64,000 nucleotides of DNA, taken from assembly GCF_014268585.2 (NCBI RefSeq), contig NZ_CP077092.1, forward strand, positions 2,480,001 to 2,544,000. The letters run 5' to 3'. Positions 1-8,291 of the stretch are shown here, one piece after another. Under the pieces are notes generated by a model. The model saw only the letters and a list, made by a program, of their open reading frames with translations, had not been told where the DNA came from and made no database searches. The position numbers and the translations under genes were made by a program. The stretch comes from Pseudomonas iranensis (lineage in GTDB: Bacteria; Pseudomonadota; Gammaproteobacteria; Pseudomonadales; Pseudomonadaceae). Position 1 is the first letter of the stretch. Each line of letters starts with the position of its first letter.

Positions 1-2
1 AT

Positions 3-491
3 TTCGCTCATTTGCGCCTGCGTTCGCAGCAGGGGCATTTGCATCATTTCGCTCTGGATGCGGCAGTGATAACGCTGGTGCGCAACATTGCCCGTCGATT
101 GGGCGGGGCGCCTGGAGATTCGTTTGTGAGTGTCAGCCTGCGCCCGACGCAAATGGCCGGTGGCTGGCTGCGTGGAGTGGGTATCGCGGTGGAGCAGGGC
201 GAACATCTGTGCCTGACCTTGCCGCGATATAACCTCGATCAGGTCTTGCTTGGCGCCAACCCGTTTCTGCACCAGAGCATGCTGCGCCACTGGCACGCTG
301 AAACTCGCGCACCTGCGCGTGAGGACAATCTGACAATGGCGCGGCATTGGCTGACGGCGGGTGATCAACCGATCGAACGGATAGCTGAGCGGCTGGGTTA
401 TCGCCAGCCGAGCAACTTTATCCGCGCGTTTCGCAAACAGTTCGGGATTACGCCGAAGCAGTTCCGGTTGAATCCGGGGCAGGTTTGTTGA
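3..491 (+). CDS. AraC-family transcriptional regulator, C-terminal part (5' end outside window)
   Basis: The reading frame is open back to the first bases of the window, so this is the C-terminal ~162 residues of a longer protein. The last ~60 residues form an AraC/XylS helix-turn-helix domain: the segment around IERIAERLGYRQPSNFIRAF followed by RKQFGITPKQFR is the conserved second helix-turn-helix and its C-terminal arm. The part before it matches the linker and ligand-binding side of longer AraC proteins, but not enough is present to say what it senses. It is followed by a repeat-filled gap and a convergent sulfatase gene, so its targets probably lie upstream of the window. Family assignment is firm; the role is unknown. 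Confidence 0.85.
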   Translation, partial: FAHLRLRSQQGHLHHFALDAAVITLVRNIARRLGGAPGDSFVSVSLRPTQMAGGWLRGVGIAVEQGEHLCLTLPRYNLDQVLLGANPFLHQSMLRHWHAETRAPAREDNLTMARHWLTAGDQPIERIAERLGYRQPSNFIRAFRKQFGITPKQFRLNPGQVC

Positions 492-540
492 AAGCAGGAT
501 TGAGGTGATTGATCGTTATCGAGGGTGCCAGCAAGATTTA

Positions 541-812
541 CCCCCTCACCCCAGCCCTCTCCCCCAAGGGGGCGAGGGGGAAAGGGAGCCGATCTTCATG
601 GCGTTCGGAATCTGAGTTCAACTCGGTATCCCACCTCGGCGTATCTCGTACATCCAACGCGGTCAGCCCCTCCCCCAAGGGGTGAGGGGGAAAGGGAGCC
701 GATCTTCGTGGCGTTCGGAATCTGAGTTCAACTCGGTATCCCACGTCGGCGTATCTCGTACATGCAACTCGGTCGGTCCCCTCTCCCTCCGGGAGAGGGC
801 TAGGGTGAGGGG
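541..812. repeat. MITE-like intergenic repeat with inverted ends and an internal 110-bp tandem duplication
   Basis: This fills most of the gap between the AraC gene and the sulfatase gene. The left end (ccccctcaccccagccctct) and the right end (gggagagggctagggtgagg) are inverted copies of each other. Inside, a unit of about 110 bp is present twice, starting near 561 and 671, with only a few differences between copies. A shorter relative with the same ends and no duplication lies at 45815-45992. No coding potential is credible; short ORFs here are artefacts of the repeat. Confidence 0.75.
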
Positions 813-820
813 CTTTTGAC

Positions 821-2794
821 TTACGGCGTGACGATATTGAACTGCGGCCCGAAGGTATCCAGGCTGCCCATCAATAATCCGAATTTCTGACCATTGCCCT
901 GCAACTTCACCAGTCCTTTTTGCATCGCCGTCGGGAAATCCAATTGTTTCAGGCTGATCTTCTCCAGCGTATCGCGGCTCAGGCTGACGCTCGCATCCGC
1001 CGCCGGATTCATACCGGCACGGTGAGTCAGCACGCCGTTGCGCAAGGTCAGGGTGAAATCCTTTTGCACATCGTCGAACGTCCAGTTCAGCGTCAGGTCA
1101 TGGGCCACGGCTTTGTCGCTGTCCAGGCGTACCGCGAGGTAATCGAAGAACATTTCCGGACTCATGGCCCGGACCATATCCACCGACACGGTATTGGCTG
1201 ACTGCGGCGGCACGCCGTTGCGCAGTTCCATCGCACCGGTCAGGTACATGTTGCGCCAGGTGGCGTTCTCGCTTTGATAACCCAACTGCTCCAGCGTCTC
1301 GGCTTGAGCCTTGCGTGCATCCGCGTTGTCCGGATCGGCGAACAGCAACTGGTTGCCCAACTGCGCGGCCCAGCGGTAGTCAGCGCTGGCCATCGCACTG
1401 CGCATTTTCTCCAGCACCGACGCGGTACCGCCCATGGCCTCGACCGAACGTTTGGCCGCATCGACCGGGGGCAGCGGATTGAGGTTGGCCGGGTTGCCGT
1501 CGTAGAAACCCATGTAGCGCTGATACACCGCGCGCGTATTGAAACTCAGCGAGCCGTAATAGCCACGGGTGTACCACTTCTGATCGAGCGAGCCGGGCAG
1601 TTTCTTGATTGCTTCGGCAATTTCCAGCGGCGTCAGGCCCTGGTTGAGCAAGTGCAGGGTGCGGTCGTTGATGAACGCGTACATGTCGCGCTGATCGGCG
1701 AGCAAAGTACGAATCCGCTCGCCACCCCAGGTCGGCCAGTTGTGCTGAGCGAACAGCACGTCGGCCTTGTCGCCGTAGCGCATGAGGCTGTCGTCGAGGT
1801 ATTGCGACCAGGCTTTGGCATCACGCACTTGCGCGCCGCGCGGGGTGAGGATGTTGTGCATCATCTGCGTGGCGTTTTCGGCCATGCACAAGGCTTTCAA
1901 CTCCGGTAGATAAAGGTTCATTTCTGCTGGCGCTTCGGTGCCCGGCGTCAGCTGGAATTCGACTTGCAGACCAGCGATGGTGCGAGTTTCCAACGGCTCG
2001 GCAATCAGATCGGTAGGCGCGATCAGTGTGACCGTGCCACCGCTGGGCGCACTCTTGCCGAGGCCGGCATCGACCTGACCTTTTTCACTGCGCGGCAATA
2101 GGCTGCCGAACTGGTACTGCGCGCGGCGGCTCATGGCGTTGCCGGCCATGACGTTCTCGCTCATCACGTGTTCCATGAAGCCGACCGGCGCGTAGACCTT
2201 GACCTTGCCGGACTTGACATCGGCCTCGTCGATCACCCCGCGCACGCCGCCGAAATGATCGACATGGGTGTGGCTGTAGATCACCGCGACGACCGGTTTG
2301 CGCGGGCGATTGGCGTAGTACAGGTCCAGCGCCGTCCTGGCGGTTTCGGCCATGGTCAGCGGATCGATGATGATCAGCCCGTCGTCACCTTCGATGATGG
2401 TCATGTTGGCCAGGTCGAGACCGCGTACCTGATAGAGCTTGGGGCTGACCTCGAACAGACCGGCGTGGGCATTGAGCTGGGCCAGCCGCCACAGGCTCGG
2501 ATTGACCGATTCCGGCGCCTTGTCTTTGGCGAGGAAGTCATAGGCGTTGACGTTCCAGATGACTTTGCCGGCGGCATCCTTGATCTGGCCCTTGAACGGT
2601 GCGATCAAGCCTTTGCTGACGGATTCGAAATCGGTGCGGTCGCTGAAAGGCAGGGTTTGCAGCACGGCAGCGTTGCTTGCAGCGGTTTGCACGCTCGGCG
2701 CCACCGGACCGTCAGCAGCGAGCAACGGCTGGCTCAGGCAAGTGGTGATCAGGCAGGTCAGCAGGCCACGCGGGCTCAGGATGAAACGGGGCAT
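821..2794 (-). CDS. Secreted alkyl/aryl sulfatase of the SdsA1 type (metallo-beta-lactamase fold)
   Basis: 657 residues with an N-terminal signal peptide (hydrophobic stretch at about residues 10-26, ending near LLAADG). The Zn-binding motif SHTHVDH is at residues 174-180 (H175, H177, D179, H180), and further acidic and His ligands fit the region around AEMNLYLPELKALCMAENAT. The order is that of SdsA1 and related enzymes: metallo-beta-lactamase domain, alkylsulfatase dimerisation domain (about 390-530), then an SCP2-like domain at the C-terminus that binds the alkyl chain. Such enzymes hydrolyse primary alkyl sulfates such as dodecyl sulfate to alcohol and sulfate outside the cytoplasm, for carbon or sulfur supply. 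Full length for the family, with no adjacent regulator visible. I am sure of the family and less sure of the substrate range. Confidence 0.92.
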   Translation of the reverse strand: MPRFILSPRGLLTCLITTCLSQPLLAADGPVAPSVQTAASNAAVLQTLPFSDRTDFESVSKGLIAPFKGQIKDAAGKVIWNVNAYDFLAKDKAPESVNPSLWRLAQLNAHAGLFEVSPKLYQVRGLDLANMTIIEGDDGLIIIDPLTMAETARTALDLYYANRPRKPVVAVIYSHTHVDHFGGVRGVIDEADVKSGKVKVYAPVGFMEHVMSENVMAGNAMSRRAQYQFGSLLPRSEKGQVDAGLGKSAPSGGTVTLIAPTDLIAEPLETRTIAGLQVEFQLTPGTEAPAEMNLYLPELKALCMAENATQMMHNILTPRGAQVRDAKAWSQYLDDSLMRYGDKADVLFAQHNWPTWGGERIRTLLADQRDMYAFINDRTLHLLNQGLTPLEIAEAIKKLPGSLDQKWYTRGYYGSLSFNTRAVYQRYMGFYDGNPANLNPLPPVDAAKRSVEAMGGTASVLEKMRSAMASADYRWAAQLGNQLLFADPDNADARKAQAETLEQLGYQSENATWRNMYLTGAMELRNGVPPQSANTVSVDMVRAMSPEMFFDYLAVRLDSDKAVAHDLTLNWTFDDVQKDFTLTLRNGVLTHRAGMNPAADASVSLSRDTLEKISLKQLDFPTAMQKGLVKLQGNGQKFGLLMGSLDTFGPQFNIVTP

Positions 2795-2933
2795 GGGTGT
2801 CTCCGGTTTTTTTATCGTTATGGCCGAACAGCCAGCAGCTTAGGGCGCGTCCCGGAGTTGGCGATGATCATCAGCGGACAAAAACCATTCAGGGCCGCTA
2901 TCCTAGGCCCAGGTTCACTGATCGGGTTTGCCC

Positions 2934-3587
2934 ATGCTTGAGGTTCGCGACGTTTTCAAAAGCTATGCCACGCCACAGGGATTGTTGCCGGTGCTGCAAG
3001 GCGTCGACCTGACGCTGGAGGCCGGTGGCAGCCTGGCACTGATGGGCGAATCGGGCAGTGGCAAAAGCACGCTGCTGCATCTGGTGGCGGGGCTGGACAA
3101 GGTCGACAGCGGCAGTATTCGCAGCGGCGAACATCGCCTGGAAGCCATGAGCGAAGCGCAACTGGCCAACTGGCGACGCACGGAAATCGGTCTGGTGTTT
3201 CAGCAGTTCAACCTGATCGGCAGTCTGCGCGTGGAAGACAACCTGGCCTTTCAGGCGCGCCTCGCCGGGCGCCATGAGCCGCGCTGGCAAGCGCATCTGG
3301 TGCAGCGTCTGGGTCTGGGCGATCTGCTCTCGCGGTATCCCGAGCAACTCTCTGGCGGCCAGCAGCAACGAGTCGCATTGGGCCGCGCATTGGCTTCGCA
3401 GCCGAAATTGCTCTTGGCCGATGAACCCACCGGCAGCCTCGATGAAGCGACCAGCGATGAAGTGCTGCGGCTGTTGCTGGAGTTGCTCGATGATACGCCG
3501 ACGACCCTGCTGATGGTCACCCACAGTCAGCGCGTGGCGGCGCGATTGGCCCAGCGTGTAGTGTTGTCGAACGGACGGGTCGCCTGA
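2934..3587 (+). CDS. ABC transporter ATP-binding protein (AttE/LolD-like, MacB-type exporter)
   Basis: 217 residues from the ATG at 2934; a TTG two codons earlier is possible but has no better ribosome site. Walker A GESGSGKST is at residues 38-46, the signature LSGGQQQR starts at 139 and Walker B LLLADE at 159. It belongs to the LolD/MacB/FtsE class, which pairs with FtsX-type permeases and moves lipids, lipoproteins or drugs mechanically rather than through a channel. The stop codon overlaps the start of the permease gene (TGATG), so the two are translationally coupled. With the permease and the lipocalin-like lipoprotein downstream, the set resembles AttEFGH. The substrate is unknown. Confidence 0.9.
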   Translation: MLEVRDVFKSYATPQGLLPVLQGVDLTLEAGGSLALMGESGSGKSTLLHLVAGLDKVDSGSIRSGEHRLEAMSEAQLANWRRTEIGLVFQQFNLIGSLRVEDNLAFQARLAGRHEPRWQAHLVQRLGLGDLLSRYPEQLSGGQQQRVALGRALASQPKLLLADEPTGSLDEATSDEVLRLLLELLDDTPTTLLMVTHSQRVAARLAQRVVLSNGRVA

Positions 3588-6055
3588 TGATCTGGCGGCA
3601 GACCCTGCGCGCGCTGCTCAGCCACTGGCGGCGCCATCCCGTGCAGTTTTTCAGTGTGCTGACCGGGCTGTGGCTGGCCACCAGTCTGCTCACCGGCGTC
3701 GAGGCGCTGAACAGTCAGGCGCGCGACAGCTACGCGCGGGCCAGCCAGATGATCGGCGGTGAACCACAGGCCAGCCTGAGCACGCCAAATGGGGCACTGT
3801 TTCCCCAGCGCTGGTTTATCGAATTGCGCCGTCAGGGCTGGCCGGTGTCGCCGGTGTTGCAGGGCCGGCTGACGCTCAAGGGCCACGAAGACCAGCGGAT
3901 TCAGGTGATGGGCATCGAGCCGGTGTCGCTGCCGACGGATTCGGCAGTGGCCGGGCAGGCGATGCCGATCGAGCGCATCGTCGAATTTTTCAGCCCGCCG
4001 GGCGGCACCTGGATTTCCCCGGACACGATGCAAATGCTCGGCTTGCGCGAAGGCGATACAGCGCAAACCGTGAACGGCCAGACCCTGCCGCCGCTGCTCG
4101 CGCAGAAGGACATGGCGCCGGGGTTGTTGCTGGTCGACATCGGCGTAGCGCAACGCCTGCTCGAACAACCTGAGCAACTGTCGCGACTGCTGCTGCCCAA
4201 GGACTTTCATCAAGAATTACCAGCGAGTTTCACCGATCGCTTGCAGCTCAAAAGCAGCGGCGAAGAAAACAATCTCGCGCGGCTGACCGAGAGCTTTCAC
4301 CTCAATCTCGATGCCCTTGGATTTTTGTCGTTTCTGGTCGGCCTGTTCATCGTCCACGCTGCCATCGGCCTCGCTCTGGAACAGCGCCGAGGCTTGCTGC
4401 GCACGTTGCGTGCCTGTGGCGTCAGTGCACGAATGCTGATCGCGTGTCTGGTGGTTGAACTGGGCGTGCTGGCGCTGATCGGTGGATTGTTCGGTGTGAT
4501 CAGCGGCTATTGGCTGGCCAGCGTGCTGCTGCCGGACGTCGCCGCCAGCCTGCGCGGTCTGTATGGCGCGGAAGTGGCGGGGCAGTTGCGTTTGAGCCCC
4601 TGGTGGTGGTTCAGCGGCATCGGTCTGAGCCTGCTTGGCGCGTTGCTGGCCGGGGCCAATAGTCTGCTGCGGGCGGCGCGCTTGCCGTTGCTGGCGGTGG
4701 CCGATCCGCAGGCGTGGCATCAACAGTATTCGCGCTGGTTGCGCCGGCAGGGTTGGTTGGCGACAGCGCTGCTGGCGATTGCGCTGGCGGCGCTGATCTG
4801 GGGCGACAGCCTGAGCAGCGGTTTCGTGCTCATGGCCGGGCTGTTGCTCGGTGCCGCGCTGGCCTTGCCGGTGTTGCTCAGCGCGTTGTTGAACCCGTTG
4901 CTCGGGCGCAGTCGTTCGGTGCTCGGCCAGTGGTTTCTCGCCGACTGCCGCCAGCAACTGCCAGCCCTGAGTCTGGCGCTGATGGCGCTGCTGCTGGCGC
5001 TCGCCGCCAATATCGGCGCCGGCAGCATGACCGCCGGTTTTCGGCAGACCTTCAACGACTGGCTCGAACAACGCCTGAGCGCCGAGTTGTACATCAACCC
5101 GGCCAATCCGGCGCAGGCCCGCGAGATGCACAGTTGGCTCAAGCAGCAGCCCAATGTGACCGCTGTGCTGCCCAACTGGCAGGTTTCGGTGACGCTGCAA
5201 GGCTGGCCGGCCGATGTCTACGGCATCATCGACCACTCTTACTATCGCCAGCATTGGCCGTTGCTCGACAGCAGTGGCAGCGATCCGTGGGGCAAACTGG
5301 CCACGGATGATGCGGTGATGCTCAGCGAACAACTGGCACGACGCCTGAAGTTGCGGCCGGGCGAGCATCTGAACATTCCCACGCCGAACGGCACGTGGTC
5401 GCCGCGCATCGTCGGCATCTACGCCGACTACGGCAATCCGAAGGGGCACCTGCTGATCAGCAGTGAGCACCTGCTGCGCGGCTGGCCGCAACTCACGCCC
5501 AACCGCTTCAATCTGCGTATCGATCCAGCACAGATTCCGGCGCTGCTCACCGCCTTGCAGGCGCGTTTTGCGCTGGATGACAACCGCATCGTCGATCAGG
5601 CGCGGCTCAAGGGCTGGTCGGTGCAGGTCTTCGAACGCACCTTTGCCGCGACGGCGGCGTTGAACAGCCTGACCTTGGCCGTGGCTGGCGTGGCGCTGTT
5701 CATCAGTCTGCTGACCCAGAGCCAGAGTCGCCTCAGTCAACTCGCACCGCTGTGGGCGCTGGGCGTGACGCGCAAACAGTTGATGCTGCTTAACCTCGGC
5801 CAGACCTGGCTGCTCGCCGTATTGACGTTGCTGTTGGCGCTGCCGTTGGGCATCGCTTTGGCGTGGTGCCTGGATGCGGTGATCAATGTGCAGGCGTTCG
5901 GCTGGCGCTTGCCGTTGCGGGTGTTTCCGTTGCAGTTGTTGCAACTGATGGGCCTGGCGTTGCTGGCGACTCTGTTGGCTTCGGCATGGCCGCTGTATTC
6001 GCTGTACCGCACGCAACCGGCGGACTTGCTGAGGACGTTTGCCCATGAGGACTAA
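3587..6055 (+). CDS. FtsX-like ABC transporter permease, fused two-half form (AttF-AttG-like)
   Basis: 822 residues. One transmembrane segment near the N-terminus (about 15-35) is followed by a periplasmic domain, a first group of membrane helices (about 240-390), further helices (about 395-480), a second large periplasmic region and a final helix group (about 690-810). This looks like two FtsX/MacB-type halves in one chain. The gene starts inside the stop codon of the ATPase gene and its 3' end overlaps the lipoprotein start by 11 bases, so the three genes form a tight operon. In AttEFGH the permease is usually described as two proteins (F and G); here one long protein seems to do both jobs. 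Membrane topology is my reading, not a computed prediction. Confidence 0.88.
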   Translation: MIWRQTLRALLSHWRRHPVQFFSVLTGLWLATSLLTGVEALNSQARDSYARASQMIGGEPQASLSTPNGALFPQRWFIELRRQGWPVSPVLQGRLTLKGHEDQRIQVMGIEPVSLPTDSAVAGQAMPIERIVEFFSPPGGTWISPDTMQMLGLREGDTAQTVNGQTLPPLLAQKDMAPGLLLVDIGVAQRLLEQPEQLSRLLLPKDFHQELPASFTDRLQLKSSGEENNLARLTESFHLNLDALGFLSFLVGLFIVHAAIGLALEQRRGLLRTLRACGVSARMLIACLVVELGVLALIGGLFGVISGYWLASVLLPDVAASLRGLYGAEVAGQLRLSPWWWFSGIGLSLLGALLAGANSLLRAARLPLLAVADPQAWHQQYSRWLRRQGWLATALLAIALAALIWGDSLSSGFVLMAGLLLGAALALPVLLSALLNPLLGRSRSVLGQWFLADCRQQLPALSLALMALLLALAANIGAGSMTAGFRQTFNDWLEQRLSAELYINPANPAQAREMHSWLKQQPNVTAVLPNWQVSVTLQGWPADVYGIIDHSYYRQHWPLLDSSGSDPWGKLATDDAVMLSEQLARRLKLRPGEHLNIPTPNGTWSPRIVGIYADYGNPKGHLLISSEHLLRGWPQLTPNRFNLRIDPAQIPALLTALQARFALDDNRIVDQARLKGWSVQVFERTFAATAALNSLTLAVAGVALFISLLTQSQSRLSQLAPLWALGVTRKQLMLLNLGQTWLLAVLTLLLALPLGIALAWCLDAVINVQAFGWRLPLRVFPLQLLQLMGLALLATLLASAWPLYSLYRTQPADLLRTFAHED

Positions 6056-7112
6056 ATGGCTCGTGCTGATGATTGCACTGCTGCTCGGTGGCTGCGATCA
6101 GCCTGCACCTGAGGAAAAGGGCTTTGCCGGCATGGGCGATCAGGCGCAATCCTTCACCCCGGTGGTGCCCGGTCGGGTGTTCAGCTTCCCCGCCGATCAC
6201 GGCGCGCATGATGGTTTTCGCATCGAGTGGTGGTACGTCACCGCCAATCTCAAGGATCAGCAGGGCAATGATTTCGGTGTGCAATGGACGCTGTTTCGCA
6301 GCGCCCTGAAACCCGTCGCTGAGCAGGCCGGTTGGGGCAACCAAACGATCTGGCTGGGCCATGCGGCAGTCACTTCGCCCTCGGTGCATCACGCCGCCGA
6401 GCGCTACGCCCGGGGCGGAGTAGGCCAGGCCGGCGTGCGCCTGGTGCCGTTCGAAGCGTGGATCGATGACTGGATGTTTGCCAGTCAGGCGCAGGATCCG
6501 TTGCGCGATATGCAACTCAGTGCTCGTGACAAGAATTTCGCCTATCAACTGCGCCTCACCTCCAGCCGCCCGCTGGTGCTGCAGGGCGATCAGGGTTTCA
6601 GCCAGAAATCCGAAGAAGGCCAGGCGTCGTATTACTACAGCCAGCCATTTTTCCAGGCCAGCGGCACGCTGCAGATCGACGGCCAGACCTATAACGTCAG
6701 CGGCCCGGCATGGCTCGATCGCGAGTGGAGCAGTCAGCCACTCACCGCCAATCAGACTGGCTGGGACTGGTTCTCGCTGCATCTGGACAGCGGCGAACAC
6801 GTGATGCTTTATCGCATGCGGCAGAAGGACGGCGCGCCTTATCTGACCGGCACCTGGATCGCCGCTGACGGGCAGATTCAGACGTTGCACAGCGAGCAGA
6901 TCAGTCTTGTGCCGCAGGACACTGCCAAGGTGGCTGATCGACCGATGCCGGTGAAATGGTCGATCCGCATTCCAGACAAGAAACTCGATATCAGCGTTGA
7001 CGCGATCAACCGCAATGCCTGGATGGATTTGCGTATTCCGTACTGGGAAGGGCCGGTGAAAATCAATGGCAGCCATCCTGGCCAGGGCTATCTGGAAATG
7101 ACCGGGTATTAA
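6045..7112 (+). CDS. Lipocalin-like lipoprotein of the AttH / carotenoid 1,2-hydratase family
   Basis: 355 residues from the ATG at 6045, which lies inside the end of the permease gene. A short basic and hydrophobic leader ends in a lipobox (LLLGGC), so the mature protein is expected to be an outer- or inner-membrane lipoprotein. The body carries the CrtC/AttH lipocalin-like fold, with the family signatures FRIEWWYVTANL early on and GPAWLDREWSSQP in the second half. The hydratase name comes from distant relatives in carotenoid synthesis; no carotenoid genes are present, so a lipid-handling role with the ABC exporter is more likely. Operon position supports AttH. Confidence is high for the family and low for the function. 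Confidence 0.88.
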   Translation: MRTKWLVLMIALLLGGCDQPAPEEKGFAGMGDQAQSFTPVVPGRVFSFPADHGAHDGFRIEWWYVTANLKDQQGNDFGVQWTLFRSALKPVAEQAGWGNQTIWLGHAAVTSPSVHHAAERYARGGVGQAGVRLVPFEAWIDDWMFASQAQDPLRDMQLSARDKNFAYQLRLTSSRPLVLQGDQGFSQKSEEGQASYYYSQPFFQASGTLQIDGQTYNVSGPAWLDREWSSQPLTANQTGWDWFSLHLDSGEHVMLYRMRQKDGAPYLTGTWIAADGQIQTLHSEQISLVPQDTAKVADRPMPVKWSIRIPDKKLDISVDAINRNAWMDLRIPYWEGPVKINGSHPGQGYLEMTGY

Positions 7113-7130
7113 CGGTAGGTGCAGTTTCCC

Positions 7131-7157
7131 TGTGGGAGCGAGCTTGCTCGCGAAGGC
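7131..7157 (+). repeat. REP palindrome
   Basis: Copy of the common Pseudomonas palindrome with core GAGCTTGCTCGCGA, just after the lipoprotein gene. It is the left edge of a composite repeat module that recurs at 60764-61328. Confidence 0.8.
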
Positions 7158-7193
7158 TTTTTGTCGAGCGATGATTTGTTCTGCTTGACCGGG

Positions 7194-7490
7194 TACATAT
7201 CCGTTGCTGCGGTAACGGCTGCTTAGGGTTTCGCCCTTACGGCGACTTACTTTTTTACAAGCGCCAAAAAAAGTAAGCAGAAAACGCTAGCTCCTACGTT
7301 CGGCCCTCGCAGGCTCGGGTTCCTTCGCTGCGGGATCGATCCGGGCGCAGCGGCTACGGTTTGCTTCGCTGCACCTCCTTCCGCTGTGTCTGGCTTCGCC
7401 AGACGGTCGCTGCGCTCCCACGCCCGGATCAATCCCTCCACTCAGCCTTCCGACGTCGCCGGTGGATCAAGATCAAGAGCAGGCGAGCTG
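7194..7490. repeat. Long dispersed intergenic repeat, copy A
   Basis: About 295 bp that recur, with high similarity, at 60825-61120. Both start at acatatccgttgctgcggta and end near tcaagatcaa. Each holds a hairpin: here CTTACTTTTTT pairs with AAAAAAAGTAAG around 7247-7278. In the other copy the paired bases differ but still pair. Short ORFs across both copies give near-identical peptides only because the DNA is repeated; I do not call a gene. Confidence 0.8.
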
Positions 7491-7518
7491 ACATTCGGCC
7501 TATAGGTGAACGTGGGAC

Positions 7519-7600
7519 TGTAGGAGCTGCCGAAGGCTGCGATCTTTTGCTTTTGCTCTTGCTCTTGCTCTTGTAGGAGCGAGCCTGCTCGCGATGGCTA
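7519..7600. repeat. Two REP palindromes flanking a short hexanucleotide tract
   Basis: A GAGCTGCCGAAGGCTGCGATC-type palindrome (from 7519) runs into about five hexamers of TTTTGC/TCTTGC (about 7545-7573) and then a GAGCCTGCTCGCGA palindrome (from 7573). The same order, with a different and longer hexamer, is seen at 61132-61259. Confidence 0.8.
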
Positions 7601-7640
7601 TCTCAAAGACACCGATGATTAACAGCTTAACCCCAATCCC

Positions 7641-7669
7641 TGTGGGAGCTGGCTTGCCAGCGATGGCGT
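7641..7669 (+). repeat. REP palindrome
   Basis: Core GAGCTGGCTTGCCAGCGATG, the right edge of the composite module. The rest of the gap up to 7756 holds only the upstream region of the next small gene. Confidence 0.75.
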
Positions 7670-7756
7670 CAGCAAGGTCGCCACTAATCAAACCGCTCGG
7701 AACTCTCCCTTCGCCAATAGGCTCTACCCAGAAACCCGCCATTTTCGGACTCACTC

Positions 7757-7999
7757 ATGAGCGACGACGTGCAACTCCCGGACCTCAACACCTGGCAACG
7801 CCTGTTCGACGATCAGACCCTATGGCAGCAATCGCCCGACGCTCACTATTTCGATCTGCAGCGCATCGCCGATGACCTGCTCGGCCAAGGCGCGATTGAT
7901 CTTGAGCAATGGCAGTTGTTGCGCGCCAAAGCCGATGATCTGCACAAGCAGTCACCCGAGGTCAACGTCGCCCGCGAACTCGACGATCCCGAAGCCTGA
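7757..7999 (+). CDS. Small helical protein of unknown function (type A of a recurring small-gene pair)
   Basis: 80 residues, acidic and probably all helical, with no signal peptide. I do not recognise a named family. The segment FDLQRIADDLLGQGAIDLEQWQLLRAKADD resembles the first half of the protein at 33515 (IQRADELLLHEWITRDDWQL and on), so the two are paralogues. It is followed after 11 bases by a short disordered protein, the same order as in the 33.5-kb locus. The repeated pairing suggests the two products work together or are expressed under the same condition. The ATG at 7757 is the only reasonable start. Confidence 0.75.
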   Translation: MSDDVQLPDLNTWQRLFDDQTLWQQSPDAHYFDLQRIADDLLGQGAIDLEQWQLLRAKADDLHKQSPEVNVARELDDPEA

Positions 8000-8010
8000 G
8001 GACTCCTGCC

Positions 8011-8211
8011 ATGAATACCACCAGCAACCATAACGACAATCCCGACGAACCACGCCCGGCCGGCGAAACCGAGCGCGACAACGACGCCCTGCGCCCGACC
8101 GATCCCAAGCAGCGGCAGGACAGCGGCAAGGGCACGCCGAGTGGCGAATCCACCGCGCAAGAGACCGCCAAGCCACACACCCGAGGGCCACAAACCCAAG
8201 TCAAGCCCTGA
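8011..8211 (+). CDS. Small disordered hydrophilic protein (type B of the pair)
   Basis: 66 residues, rich in Asn, Asp, Glu, Pro, Gln, Thr and Lys, with no hydrophobic core and no motif. It is probably intrinsically disordered. It starts 11 bases after the type A gene, with GAGGACTCC ahead of the ATG as a ribosome site, so the two form an operon. Similar composition is seen in the tail of the 33515 protein and in the 91-residue protein at 53438. Coding is supported by the ribosome site, the tight spacing and the parallel locus; function is unknown. Confidence 0.6.
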   Translation: MNTTSNHNDNPDEPRPAGETERDNDALRPTDPKQRQDSGKGTPSGESTAQETAKPHTRGPQTQVKP

Positions 8212-8291
8212 ACAGCGTCTATGCTCACTGGCACGCCCGCCGCTGAAGTCGTTTCGGTGGCGGGCGTCGCCATTTCATCACAGGGAAAGTA

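Noticed and set aside
4217..6046. A 609-codon open frame on the minus strand opposite the permease
   Set aside because: Translation is mostly Gln, Arg and Ala with no motif; the plus-strand permease is clearly the gene.
7247..7576. Short ORFs in the dispersed repeat that recur at 60.9-61.2 kb with near-identical peptides
   Set aside because: Identity of the peptides follows from the repeated DNA; frames shift between copies and there are no ribosome sites.
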